In this document: in pieces, positions 51,593-60,223 of the stretch
Numbering within the stretch: the first letter of the stretch is position 1
Layout of the letters: every line of letters begins with the position of its first letter
Assembly: GCF_000235605.1 (NCBI RefSeq)
Contig: NC_016584.1
Location: 3,888,001 to 3,952,000 of the forward strand
Reading direction: 5' to 3'
Length of the DNA: 64,000 nucleotides
Origin: Desulfosporosinus orientis DSM 765
Lineage (GTDB): Bacteria > Bacillota > Desulfitobacteriia > Desulfitobacteriales > Desulfitobacteriaceae
Notes under the pieces: model-generated
Database searches by the model: none
The model's input: only the letters and a program-made list of their open reading frames with translations
Told to the model about the DNA's origin: nothing
Translations under genes and position numbers: made by a program

Positions 51593-54058
51593 ATGCGAAT
51601 AAGCTACAATACGAAAAGCTTTTATTTTACCGATCGTATAACGGATGCCATGAAGGAGATTTTTGACTATCCTCTGACAATAGTCGAAGCCCCCATGGGC
51701 TACGGAAAGACAACGGCAGTTAGGGAATATCTTGATAATAACCCAGCCAAGATGCTGTGGCAGAACATTTATGATAACACTTCAACCGGATTCTGGAACG
51801 GGTTTTGCAGGCAACTGGACACCCTTGACAATAACTGCGCCCAAAGTCTTATCCGGCTTGGCTTTCCTGATGACAGTGTATCAATTCAGGAGGCGTTGCA
51901 TATTATAGGCACCATTGATTTCCCTGAGCAATCGGTAATTGTCATTGATGATTATCATCTTGCGGGATGTGCTGAAATAAACGCCTTTATTGAATCCGTC
52001 GTGCGTAATGAGATATCCAATCTTCATATCGTCCTGACCGCGCGTTACATCGAAATTCAGAATATTGAAGAGCTTAAATTAAAGGGATATGTTAATCATT
52101 TAAAAACGGAAATGTTTGAGTTGACTCCTAAAGAGATAGCTGAATATTTCAGACTCTGCGGTGTAAGCATACGAGATTTTGATGCCGAAAGGCTCCATGC
52201 CCTGACGGAAGGCTGGATCAGTGCGCTTTATCTTCTCATGCTAAATTACATCGCGAACGGAACTTATTCCGACATAACGAACATATATAAGCTAATGGAG
52301 AATGCCGTCTACGCACCCTTTTCGGAAGAAGTCAAGGATTTCCTTGTGACGATGTGCATATTTGACAGTTTCACGGCGGATCAGGCCGCTCATATGTGGG
52401 GAAAAGACAATACGACTGCTCTTCTTGAGGAAATAACCCATAGAAACGCATTTGTCAAGTATGACACAAGGCAAAAAGCATATTATGTGCATACCATTTT
52501 AACAAACTTTTTGAAGGATGTGCTTGAAGGAAAGAATATTAAGTTCGATTTGTATCGGAGAGCGGCGTCCTGGTATTTGAAAAACGGCAATTTCATACAA
52601 TCTATGCATTATTATTACTTATGCGGTGATTTTGAAGGAGTATTTCAAGCCATTGAAGTGGAAAAGGCAATCAACATTAATCCCCCGTATAGAAAAGAAC
52701 TGGTCGTGAAATATATTACCGAATGCCCTGATGCCGTTAAAGCCAAAAATCATTTTGTAATGCTATTATTTGCGTTCCGTTTGTTTTCATTCAATGAGAT
52801 TCCTCTTTTCAAGATGACTTGTGATAAATTCGTAAGAAATATCGATAACGATATTACTTTGAACGAAAATGAACGCAACCGTCTTATGGGCGAATTTGAA
52901 ATGGTTCTGAGTTTTACCGGGTATAACGACATCAGCCGTATGGCAAAGCATCATCGAAAAGCGGGCCAGTTGCTGAAGGAGCCTTCCTCCATTATGTATG
53001 CGAACTCCATCTGGACATTTGGTTCTCCCTCCGTTCTATATATGTTTTACCGTGAATCCGGAAAATTGATTGGGCATATTGAGACCATGATGGAGGACAT
53101 TCCCCTTTACAGCCGTTTATCAAATGGCAACGCAGCCGGAGGTGAATACGTCATGAGTGCCGAATACCATTTTAACACGGGTTGCTTCGAAAATGCTGAA
53201 ATTGTGGCGCACCAGGCAATGTACGAAGCTCAATCAAAGAATCAGGTTGCAAATATCATATGCGTTCTGTTTCTTAAAATGCGCATTGCCTTGGTTCAAG
53301 GCGATTTTCCCGTCGCCCTAGGCCATTTGGAAAGTATGCGCGACGAGATTGTAAAGGAAAAGGAATACCTGTTAATCCATACTGTCGAGATCTGCGAAGG
53401 CTATCTTTACGCACTCCTAGGAAAAGGTGACAAGGTGCCCGTATGGCTTGCAATAGGTGATATCAGCAGTTATAGATTGCTGTTTCCGATCATTCCCATG
53501 ATTAATATCGTATATGGCAGGACGCTCCTCACAAATGGTGAATATCTTAAGCTTATCGGCAGTTCCAAGCATTTTATAGGGATAGCCTCTGTGTTCCCGA
53601 ATCTATTGGCACTGATATATACAAATATTTACATTGCGTCGGCTAATAACCGTATATTCAGGGAAGCGGATGCTTTGAATGTCATGAGACGGGCTCTTGA
53701 AATGGCTCTTCCGGATAAGGTATATATGCCTTTTGTAGAGAACTGCGATTATATCAGGCCACTTCTTGAGAAGCTGTACAGGGAAGGCTTCAGGCGCGAC
53801 GGAATTGCCAGGATTCTTGAATTGTCGGAGCCCTATCAAAGGGCCTTGGATCAGATCAAAAAGGAACATTTCTCAGAGTACAGGACAGGATTGACAAGCA
53901 GAGAGGAAGAAATAGCGAGACTTGCCGCCGAGGGCTATTCAAACAAAGGTATCGGGAAAAAGCTGTTCATATCTGAAAACACCGTAAAAACTCAGATGAA
54001 AAGTGTGTTTGAGAAGCTCGGCATCAAATCCAGAGTACTGTTGAAACAATTCTTCTAG
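51593..54058 (+). CDS. MalT-like LuxR family ATP-dependent transcriptional activator
   Basis: An 821-residue regulator. The ATG at 51593 has GGAGG seven bases upstream. An N-terminal P-loop (APMGYGKTT, residues 33-41) with Walker B-like SVIVIDDYHLAG near 125 opens a STAND-type ATPase, followed by a long helical repeat region (about 300-750), and a C-terminal LuxR HTH: GLTSREEEIARLAAEGYSNK, IGKKLFISENTVKTQMKSVF. This is the MalT/LAL layout. It is next to genes that share the ATCACCC palindrome and has a fourth copy just past its own stop, so I propose it binds those sites. Effector unknown. Confidence 0.9.
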   Translation: MRISYNTKSFYFTDRITDAMKEIFDYPLTIVEAPMGYGKTTAVREYLDNNPAKMLWQNIYDNTSTGFWNGFCRQLDTLDNNCAQSLIRLGFPDDSVSIQEALHIIGTIDFPEQSVIVIDDYHLAGCAEINAFIESVVRNEISNLHIVLTARYIEIQNIEELKLKGYVNHLKTEMFELTPKEIAEYFRLCGVSIRDFDAERLHALTEGWISALYLLMLNYIANGTYSDITNIYKLMENAVYAPFSEEVKDFLVTMCIFDSFTADQAAHMWGKDNTTALLEEITHRNAFVKYDTRQKAYYVHTILTNFLKDVLEGKNIKFDLYRRAASWYLKNGNFIQSMHYYYLCGDFEGVFQAIEVEKAININPPYRKELVVKYITECPDAVKAKNHFVMLLFAFRLFSFNEIPLFKMTCDKFVRNIDNDITLNENERNRLMGEFEMVLSFTGYNDISRMAKHHRKAGQLLKEPSSIMYANSIWTFGSPSVLYMFYRESGKLIGHIETMMEDIPLYSRLSNGNAAGGEYVMSAEYHFNTGCFENAEIVAHQAMYEAQSKNQVANIICVLFLKMRIALVQGDFPVALGHLESMRDEIVKEKEYLLIHTVEICEGYLYALLGKGDKVPVWLAIGDISSYRLLFPIIPMINIVYGRTLLTNGEYLKLIGSSKHFIGIASVFPNLLALIYTNIYIASANNRIFREADALNVMRRALEMALPDKVYMPFVENCDYIRPLLEKLYREGFRRDGIARILELSEPYQRALDQIKKEHFSEYRTGLTSREEEIARLAAEGYSNKGIGKKLFISENTVKTQMKSVFEKLGIKSRVLLKQFF

Positions 54059-54082
54059 CAATGAACGTCCGTATTGTGCAAA

Positions 54083-54099
54083 ATCACCCTCCGGATGAT
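54083..54099 (+). promoter_or_regulatory. ATCACCC palindrome, copy 4
   Basis: ATCACCC and GGATGAT around TCC (one mismatch), 24 bases after the LuxR stop and 69 bases before the small gene at 54168. No convincing -10 box follows at the spacing seen for copies 2 and 3. Confidence 0.55.
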
Positions 54100-54167
54100 A
54101 GAAAAACATAAGTAGCCGTCATACACTTAAAGGGTGGTAGATTTTTTATGTTTTTGGAGGTTGATGC

Positions 54168-54308
54168 ATGAGTCGGATAAAAGGTGTAACGCCATTGGAT
54201 GGTTACCGTCTTGAGATCATGCTGGATAACGGCAGTGAAATAATCCTTAATCTTGAATCCAGGCTTTACACAGTAAGATTTGGCATGCTTTGGACAAGGA
54301 GTTTTTAA
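54168..54308 (+). CDS. DUF2442-like small protein, probably truncated
   Basis: A 46-residue frame starting at ATG 54168 behind TTGGAGG. RIKGVTPLDGYRLEIMLDNGS matches the start of DUF2442 proteins (usually about 80-100 residues), here ending early after a non-matching tail. It is probably a truncated gene, yet has a good ribosome site. It lies just downstream of palindrome copy 4. A functional microprotein cannot be excluded. Confidence 0.5.
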   Translation: MSRIKGVTPLDGYRLEIMLDNGSEIILNLESRLYTVRFGMLWTRSF

Positions 54309-54699
54309 AAAAGGCTCAGCGGGTGGTTTGCTCTAGCCCTATAAGCGTAAACGGGTCAACAAACTCTTTGATGGTCAGCTGATCTGCTGAGGATATCCTC
54401 TTGTAATTGTTTACGGATTAGATGCTCTAATTCGCCGAGAAACCTGCTCTTCTGAAACGAAATATACGGTCTGAGGAAATATAAAACATACTTCATTTTT
54501 GCCCATAAACCCCTTACTACCAAGCTACATCCGCTCTATTATATTGAAAATATTTATCATATCCTATCATATGGTATCAAAACAGCCTATTATCTTCCCA
54601 ATGCATTCCAATTTTTTAAAATATAGATTCCCGCTTTGTTCCTTTATATTTCATTTCGTTACAAGATTCCTAGAAATTTTTTTGGAATTTTGTTTAATT
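54309..54699. other. intergenic region without recognised gene
   Basis: About 390 AT-rich bases. I see no gene, long repeat or structured RNA in it. Confidence 0.45.
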
Positions 54700-55257
54700 C
54701 TATAATAAGTATGCTCTTAATACTTTCATTGCAATCCCAAGATTGTTATCACCTCTTAGAAAGCTCCCCATATAACTGTCAGCAATATAATTGATGATTT
54801 CAGTTCTTGTGCATATCGCTTCTATTTTTTTCAGTTCATCAGTATGAAACTCTATCAACCTATCAATCCAAGATTCTAGTTTTTCACTAATATGCTTCAC
54901 TGGAAAATTTGCTTGCATATCACATTTATTTGCAGTATTCGAAGTATTATTACTCATAGAATTATGTATTTTTTGGAAATTCCTAAAAAAAATACTGTAA
55001 CCCTGCTCTACATGGCTGATAAAATCTATATTTTCGCAATCAAGGACACTTTCTTGGTGCATTGCTAACTTCCAAAAGTAGCCTAAAACTTCTCTTTTAA
55101 GCTGTTCTTTATTTCCAAAATAATTATATAACGTCCCTACAGAAACTCCTGTTTGGCTGGATAAGTCTCTTAACGTCAAAGACCTGACATTTCCTGAAGT
55201 TAGCATTTCCATTCCTATTTTTAGGATATCTTCTCTGCTGACGTCTATTATCTTCAT
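54700..55257 (-). CDS. TetR family transcriptional regulator
   Basis: A 185-residue regulator; ATG 55257 follows AGGTGATGAA, so the longer frame is rejected. The N-terminal HTH is standard: EDILKIGMEMLTSGNVRSLT, LRDLSSQTGVSVGTLYNYF and GNKEQLKREVL. The C-terminal ligand-binding part is helical with a CIENTID-like hydrophobic core and no recognised ligand family. It is on the same strand as and downstream of a membrane-protein gene with tandem TGAAC-type operators (55961-55989) that it most likely represses. Confidence 0.88.
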   Translation of the reverse strand: MKIIDVSREDILKIGMEMLTSGNVRSLTLRDLSSQTGVSVGTLYNYFGNKEQLKREVLGYFWKLAMHQESVLDCENIDFISHVEQGYSIFFRNFQKIHNSMSNNTSNTANKCDMQANFPVKHISEKLESWIDRLIEFHTDELKKIEAICTRTEIINYIADSYMGSFLRGDNNLGIAMKVLRAYLL

Positions 55258-55519
55258 TTCATCACCTATTTCTGCATTTAATATTATTAAAGCAACGCCT
55301 AACAACATATAGCCCAACAATTCTGCAAAGGTTCCTAATTATGCTTTTTATAATGTTGATCCTATTACCTACAATGACCCATGCACTAACATTAATAATC
55401 ATTATACTTGAAACTATATAGTATACAAGGCATGTTTTTTAATACAATATACATTGTCCTACATTTTTGGCTACAAACTCAAATAACTAACCTCTCATTC
55501 CAATAATCTGCTTGTAAAA

Positions 55520-55945
55520 TTACTCCCATTCAAATTCAATATATCTAGCTACAAACCTAGTTCCACAAGAAAAAAGTGCAAACCCTAATCCAGGATAAAA
55601 AAATGCGATAAACCAATCTGGCACTATATGGTAAGATCTCATAAGAATCCCTCCACTCATCATAATAGCGATAATGATATATTGCTTTTTATCAAAAAAT
55701 CTCCAAAAAGCTACTCTATCTTCTTCGTAATCTCTAATTCTTGTCTCGTGCTTTTTAACTAATTTAGAAAAAATCTTTAAATAAAATATTAAAAATATGA
55801 TAGCAGCTCCTAAAAGAATAAGCCCTAATGAAGTTGATTTTTTTAAAAACGGATAGCCTGTTTTCATTACCATAAATCCTGCAAACATCCAAACACATCC
55901 TGCAATCAATAATAAATATTGTTTTTTTACTGCAAATAGTATCAT
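55520..55945 (-). CDS. four-helix membrane protein of unknown function
   Basis: A 141-residue integral membrane protein, with helices at about residues 8-28, 35-56, 87-105 and 112-130, and a charged loop (KKHETRIRDYEEDRV) between the second and third. No family recognised; size and topology resemble small DUF3784/SdpI-like proteins, but the match is too weak to name. It begins at ATG 55945 with GAGGTGT upstream and a tandem TetR-like operator immediately before it; the regulator gene is downstream. Confidence 0.68.
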   Translation of the reverse strand: MILFAVKKQYLLLIAGCVWMFAGFMVMKTGYPFLKKSTSLGLILLGAAIIFLIFYLKIFSKLVKKHETRIRDYEEDRVAFWRFFDKKQYIIIAIMMSGGILMRSYHIVPDWFIAFFYPGLGFALFSCGTRFVARYIEFEWE

Positions 55946-55960
55946 ATCCTACACCTCTTT

Positions 55961-55989
55961 TTGAACATTGTTCAAATGAACTATGTTCA
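55961..55989 (-). promoter_or_regulatory. tandem TetR-type operator palindromes
   Basis: Two adjacent dyads: TTGAACA-T-TGTTCAA (55961-55975, perfect) and TGAAC-TAT-GTTCA (55977-55989, perfect). They lie 15 bases before the start of the membrane-protein gene at 55945. Confidence 0.7.
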
Positions 55990-56081
55990 GCATACTGCTC
56001 TGGTAACACTATGTCAATAATTTTCTGGAATGCGGTGAATAAAATATTTTTCGTCGATATGACGCTTGACACTTATCATTC

Positions 56082-56345
56082 GTGCAGTTCCAAGATATAC
56101 TGAAATTTCTGTGGGAAGAATTTTACTTTATTGTTACTGATGCCGATACGGATAAGCAGATGCTGGAGCGTACCATTGAAGGCTTCCGTAGATTTACAGA
56201 GGACTGTTTGCCAGGCGCCCGTGAGAAAGGCATCCTTTATATGCGACCGGCGTGTGGCAGTCCGGCGAGATAAAAGGCCACCCGGCCATGAAGCAGGCCT
56301 ACGAAATGGGCATGCGATCTGCCGAAAAGGAACTTCATTTTAACT
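56082..56345 (+). pseudogene. C-terminal fragment of a flavodoxin/NAD(P)H-FMN oxidoreductase, frameshifted
   Basis: The upstream frame reads FIVTDADTDKQMLERTIEGF, then FTEDCLPGAREKGILY; the matching end continues in another frame as ATGVWQSGEIKGHPAMKQAY, EMGMRSAEKEL. Together they resemble the C-terminal third of flavodoxin-like NAD(P)H oxidoreductases. The N-terminal flavin-binding part is missing and a single-base frameshift occurs near 56242. A terminator follows at 56354. Confidence 0.5.
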
Positions 56346-56353
56346 TGTATATA

Positions 56354-56397
56354 AAAACAAAGGCGTCAAGATTTTCTATCCTGATGCCTTTGTTTTT
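56354..56397 (+). terminator. terminator hairpin
   Basis: AAACAAAGGC pairs with GCCTTTGTTT plus an inner TCA/TGA and GAT/ATC segment, followed by TTTTTT. It is after the oxidoreductase remnant. The 56398-56605 stretch further on contains no recognised gene. Confidence 0.75.
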
Positions 56398-56605
56398 TCC
56401 TGTCTGAGGTCATATCCCGTGGGCACCCCCTTTTAAGCTATGAAACGGCCCAAAACGGGTAAAATTTGCATTATTTACCTTGTTTTTGCTCACTTTTAGC
56501 TCTAAAAGCACAATGTTTTGTTCCTTCAGTTACGACTTAGGAAAAGAATCGGATTGATAAAGTTCTGCAGGTCGAACACTGTGCCCACGCCAGCAATGGT
56601 GGTCT

Positions 56606-56794
56606 TTAATCCTTCGAATTTACCTTTACGTCAGAAAGCTCTTGTAATTCCTGAGCCGATTCTCTAAATTCCTTGATTCCTTGACCCAAACCTCTTCCTA
56701 ATTCAGGTAATTTCCCAGGACCAAAGATAATTAGTGCAATCACGAGAACGATGACTAACGTAGTTGGCGTTAAGAAGCCAAATGTAATAAGCAT
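56606..56794 (-). CDS. tatA: TatA/E family twin-arginine translocase subunit
   Basis: A 62-residue protein with one N-terminal membrane helix ([20 protein letters not shown]; the [10 protein letters not shown] hinge is the TatA signature) and a charged amphipathic helix ([18 protein letters not shown]). It is the last gene of the rdh operon, whose RdhA has a Tat signal (RRQFL), so a dedicated TatA for export of the dehalogenase is plausible. No TatC is in the window. Confidence 0.92.
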   Translation of the reverse strand: MLITFGFLTPTTLVIVLVIALIIFGPGKLPELGRGLGQGIKEFRESAQELQELSDVKVNSKD

Positions 56795-56864
56795 ATCTTC
56801 TCCACCTCGTTAAATTGACATTAACTGTTCCTTATTAACACCTTAATCCTTCCAACAATTCTTA

Positions 56865-57188
56865 TTATATAATTCTAACAACCATTTTGGTCGGTATACA
56901 AACAATGGATTGACCTGGTTGGGAGATAGCACCCATGCTCGTACATATCCCTTTTGGGCATAAATGCTTATCCATTCTTGGTACATACAATGTCCCATTC
57001 TCCATAATTACTTTGGCCGTACCTTTTTTTACTGGTACGTTAATCTGCTTCTTACTCATTGAATTCAGCTTGCCCGACGCTACCTTTTTTCCGTCTACTG
57101 TGATTTCATAGGAAGCCCCTCGATTACCTAAACTTGTAGCAGCGACTGCTCCTAAAATCAGAACCAAGAATTCTCCAACAGAAACCAT
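56865..57188 (-). CDS. NusG domain II-containing membrane-anchored protein
   Basis: A 107-residue protein with an N-terminal membrane segment (VGEFLVLILGAVAATSL) and a beta domain of the NusG_II type: YEITVDGKKVASGKLNS, VIMENGTLYVPRMDKHLCPK and GICTSMGAISQPGQSIVCIP. Two cysteines in CPKGIC could bind or relay. Such proteins regularly accompany ApbE and flavin-electron transfer proteins, including RnfG-type complexes. Here it is between apbE and tatA in the rdh operon, 39 bases after apbE. Function not established. Confidence 0.8.
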   Translation of the reverse strand: MVSVGEFLVLILGAVAATSLGNRGASYEITVDGKKVASGKLNSMSKKQINVPVKKGTAKVIMENGTLYVPRMDKHLCPKGICTSMGAISQPGQSIVCIPTKMVVRII

Positions 57189-57227
57189 CTCTACCCCTCC
57201 ATCATATTCTTTCAGATAATTATTAAG

Positions 57228-58265
57228 TTATTGTTTTGCTTCCTTGAAAGCCCTTTTAAATCCTAAGGTAGCTTTCCTCTGGCTATCCTGCTCAATGACC
57301 ATGCCTTCCGTTCCTTGAATATTATTGATTAGCTTTAACCCTTGTTGGGCATCCATGGTCGATATCCCTGTAGACAGTGCATCAGCCAGGGCTGAATCCG
57401 AACTTAAAACCACACTCTCAAGTGTCTTGCTAACTGGATAGCCTGTGTAGGGATTGATGACATGACTGTATTTTTTTTCATCGTTTGTAAAGAATTGTTC
57501 ATAATCGCCTGAAGTATCAATTCCTTGATTCACTAAGTCTACATAACCTATGATCTGATCCTTTTGTTCTGGATCGCGAATTCCGATTCGCCAAGGCTTC
57601 CCTTGACTTTTATCGCCTAGAGCGTAAATATTCCCTCCGGCAGAGACCAAGGCAGAATGAATATTATTTTGTTTAAGAACCTCAACCGCTTGCCCGACAG
57701 CGTACCCTTTAGCAATCGCTCCTAAATCAAGCCTCATATTTGCCTCTGAAAGAAAGATACTATATTGATACTGATTAAAAATAATATTTTGATAATCCAC
57801 TAATTTTAAAGTTTCCTTGACCTGTCGCTCATTCGGAATCGGATTGTGTTTTCCATCCGCTCCGATCCCCCACAACAACGTGAGCGGGCCAATAGCTGGG
57901 TCAAATGCACCATCAGTCATACGTGCAACTTCAACGGCCTTTTTAATTGCTCTAAACGTTAAGGAGGATACGACGACGGGATGTTGGCCTGCAGCCTGAT
58001 TTATAAGTGAAACTTCACTGGTTGTTGAATACATATTTAATTGATCACTAACTTTTGCCATCAAGCTTAAAGCCTCTTGAACTGCTTCTTTCGCATGATA
58101 GCCATGAGCTTCTATATAAACTTCAGTGTCAAACAGAATTCGAGTTTCATGATAATTAGCACTTTGTTGGTAGATGGGATAGCCTTTTGTTGCTACAACC
58201 ATTGCAACAAATATTAGAAGGAAAGATACTCCCAATTTTTTCTTTTCCTTAATATCACTTAACAT
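57228..58265 (-). CDS. apbE: ApbE family FAD:protein FMN transferase
   Basis: A 345-residue enzyme with an uncleaved or lipid-free N-terminal helix (KLGVSFLLIFVAMVVATKGYPI region), so extracytoplasmic. The ApbE pattern is clear: HETRILFDTEVYIEAHG, MAKVSDQLNMYSTTSEVSLIN, MTDGAFDPAIGPL, LDLGAIAKGYAVG, GNIYALGDKSQGKPW, and HVINPYTGYPV with SADALSTGI-like Asp/Thr at the metal site (SALADALSTGISTM). It attaches FMN from FAD to Thr in S/T-G-A-T motifs. The membrane protein two genes upstream has SGATYS, its evident substrate. Confidence 0.93.
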   Translation of the reverse strand: MLSDIKEKKKLGVSFLLIFVAMVVATKGYPIYQQSANYHETRILFDTEVYIEAHGYHAKEAVQEALSLMAKVSDQLNMYSTTSEVSLINQAAGQHPVVVSSLTFRAIKKAVEVARMTDGAFDPAIGPLTLLWGIGADGKHNPIPNERQVKETLKLVDYQNIIFNQYQYSIFLSEANMRLDLGAIAKGYAVGQAVEVLKQNNIHSALVSAGGNIYALGDKSQGKPWRIGIRDPEQKDQIIGYVDLVNQGIDTSGDYEQFFTNDEKKYSHVINPYTGYPVSKTLESVVLSSDSALADALSTGISTMDAQQGLKLINNIQGTEGMVIEQDSQRKATLGFKRAFKEAKQ

Positions 58266-58325
58266 CTGTAATCCCCCCCTGCAGGAGTTATGCTATTTCA
58301 TTGACATTCTCCTCAAGTGTATTTC

Positions 58326-58451
58326 TTAGTAGACTGTCAGGGATTGGTACATACTTATAACAATCAAAATGCTTACAAGAATAACCAAAAATACCACAAT
58401 ATAATCCTTGCTACCCATTTTATCATTGTTGCTTTTTACTTCTTCGGCCAT
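58326..58451 (-). CDS. 41-residue single-pass membrane microprotein in rdh operon
   Basis: Translated from ATG 58451, preceded by GGGGAGG: MAEEVKSNNDKMGSKDY then a membrane helix IVVFLVILVSILIVISM and YQSLTVY. It lies between the rdhC-like gene and apbE with gaps of 72 and 60 bases. Too short for usual gene callers. It may be a small subunit of the RdhC complex; this is inference from position. Confidence 0.7.
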   Translation of the reverse strand: MAEEVKSNNDKMGSKDYIVVFLVILVSILIVISMYQSLTVY

Positions 58452-58523
58452 CGTTTTACCTCCCCGATTTTTTTCATAAACAGATTTTAAACTGTGTTTA
58501 GAAAAAAGATCTATAGAACCGTT

Positions 58524-59765
58524 TTAGTGCTTTTTCTTAGCTTTTAAGCCCCAAAGACTTTCAGGGACACTTGAAACCTCTGAAATCGCCCTTTTAGGGG
58601 CTCGTTCAAATAATTTATCGATGAATCGTCTGGCTTTAAGGATGAGTTCGTTCACAACTCCAACCGGACAAAAGTATTTGCACCAAAACCGATCGATAAA
58701 TAGGGATGAGAAAAGCACAATAGGCAGAATAAACCACATAACGCCAAATCCTTTGAGTCCAAATAGAGTGGCAAATGGTTCATAACCTGCAAATCCGGGA
58801 GTTTGAAATATTAATGCCAGCATTAGCGATAGATAAGCAAAGACATATTTGATCTTTCGCAATTTCAGGTCAATCTCTTTTCGGCACCGGAATTTTCCTC
58901 CTCCTATTTTAGCAGCTACTTCCTGTGCTGCACCGAAGGGACACAACCAATAACAGTAGATATTCTTACGCAAGGCAAAAATCAAACCAGGAATACCTGC
59001 TAGAAGGAGATACCAAAAAACATATTGTTTGACGGGAGGAAAATATCCCATCAAGAGACTAGCAATATTGGACATAGAAATCGCTGCATTAAATTTGAAT
59101 CCTAAAAAAATCAATCCACCAATAAGGGTAACCCATCTTAATTTTGAAATTTTAAATTGAACAGAAACGTAAGCCAAAAGGATTAATGCGAGAATTGACA
59201 TCTCTTTAAGTCCAAATTTAACGGGAGTAGGTTCTTGAGTCACGGAAAGACCTAATTGCCTTTGGGCCACAGAATGAGCCCCTTGAGCAACTGCCATCGC
59301 TACCCCTCTCGATGAGTAGGTCGCACCAGAAACCCGGTCAATGTCATTTTCAATACTTAACGAATCTGTAACAGGTTTGCTTATAAATTGCTTCAAATAA
59401 CCCTTATTTTTCAGCATCTGAATAAAGCTTGGTGTATCCTTATGATTTGCAATGACTATTCCTACAATTTTTCCCTGCAAATCAATTCCCGTGACCATGG
59501 TCAAGGGACCACCATAGCCCGTAGCTTCCCCTATAGCGACAAAACCAACTTTCTTCTGATGATCCTCGTCGGAGTATCCTTCATAGACGACAGGGCTCGT
59601 AGATACTTTTACAAAATACTGTGCTTGGGGAAGTGACTCCTTTACTTTGGGTAATAAGTCATTTCCCCGAAGAAAGTAACTTGAGATTAAGGCAATTACT
59701 AAACTCAATATGACAAAACCCGTGATGATTCGTTTTAAAATGATTGGTTGTTTCGTTCCCTCCAT
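58524..59765 (-). CDS. rdhC: RdhC/NosR-like membrane flavoprotein
   Basis: A 413-residue membrane protein; ATG 59765 with AGGGA upstream is favoured over a GTG five codons earlier. Signal-anchor helix, then an extracytoplasmic FMN-binding domain with DRVSGATYSS (Thr149, the expected covalent FMN site), then about six transmembrane helices with CYWLCP (Cys271, Cys275) and CKYFCP (Cys362, Cys366), the two CX3CP motifs of PceC/CprC and NosR-type proteins. Proposed role: electron transfer from menaquinol to the reductive dehalogenase. Flavinylation by the neighbouring ApbE is consistent. Confidence 0.9.
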   Translation of the reverse strand: MEGTKQPIILKRIITGFVILSLVIALISSYFLRGNDLLPKVKESLPQAQYFVKVSTSPVVYEGYSDEDHQKKVGFVAIGEATGYGGPLTMVTGIDLQGKIVGIVIANHKDTPSFIQMLKNKGYLKQFISKPVTDSLSIENDIDRVSGATYSSRGVAMAVAQGAHSVAQRQLGLSVTQEPTPVKFGLKEMSILALILLAYVSVQFKISKLRWVTLIGGLIFLGFKFNAAISMSNIASLLMGYFPPVKQYVFWYLLLAGIPGLIFALRKNIYCYWLCPFGAAQEVAAKIGGGKFRCRKEIDLKLRKIKYVFAYLSLMLALIFQTPGFAGYEPFATLFGLKGFGVMWFILPIVLFSSLFIDRFWCKYFCPVGVVNELILKARRFIDKLFERAPKRAISEVSSVPESLWGLKAKKKH

Positions 59766-59856
59766 AATAGAATCCCTCACTCAAATTTTTAATTCAAAAT
59801 AGAGTAACCAAACATTGAATTAATCAAATTTGCTCATCACTCTTTTGTAAGCAAGT

Positions 59857-59890
59857 CATAAATCCGACTCAAATAGAAGCCGGATTTATG
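59857..59890 (-). terminator. hairpin between rdhB and rdhC
   Basis: Perfect 10-bp stem CATAAATCCG/CGGATTTATG around a 14-base loop in the 140-base gap between the two genes. On the minus strand no T-run follows. It may attenuate or stabilise, so that rdhAB transcripts exceed downstream ones. Confidence 0.6.
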
Positions 59891-59905
59891 AAAACAAAAT
59901 ATTAT

Positions 59906-60214
59906 TTATTGAGAGACAATTTTCCCTTTATTTTTACTGCTTACCTTGTCGAAGGGTTTACCCACTCTGAAAAATACAATGAGTAGAATTATCTCAATTC
60001 CACCAAAAATTAAAGTTCCCATCCCAGCAGATTGTACTTCCCCTTCAACAAGACTTGTCACAATCCATCCCAAAGAAAAGGCCAACCATAGAAGTAATAC
60101 CCCGTAAAGCCCCCATTGCCACCAAGATAATCCTTTAAACTTTAGAACTCCATACCAAACTCCTGAAGCAAGTATGGTACCCATTAATATCCAAAATAGT
60201 ATCATAACTATCAC
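59906..60214 (-). CDS. rdhB: RdhB reductive dehalogenase membrane anchor
   Basis: A 102-residue integral membrane protein with three helices (MILFWILMGTILASGVWYG, GLYGVLLLWLAFSLGWIV, GTLIFGGIEIILLIVFF). This size and topology are those of RdhB/PceB/CprB anchors. Conserved acidic residues in the loop between helices 2 and 3 (SLVEGE) match the EGE-type motif noted in such anchors. It starts 9 bases after the rdhA stop. It would attach the catalytic subunit to the outer face of the membrane. Confidence 0.9.
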   Translation of the reverse strand: MIVMILFWILMGTILASGVWYGVLKFKGLSWWQWGLYGVLLLWLAFSLGWIVTSLVEGEVQSAGMGTLIFGGIEIILLIVFFRVGKPFDKVSSKNKGKIVSQ

Positions 60215-60223
60215 CTCGTTTTA

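Noticed and set aside
56524-56600. Minus-strand frame reading TTIAGVGTVFDLQNFINPIL
   Set aside because: Might be an end of some mobile-element gene, but too short and unrecognised to report as a feature.
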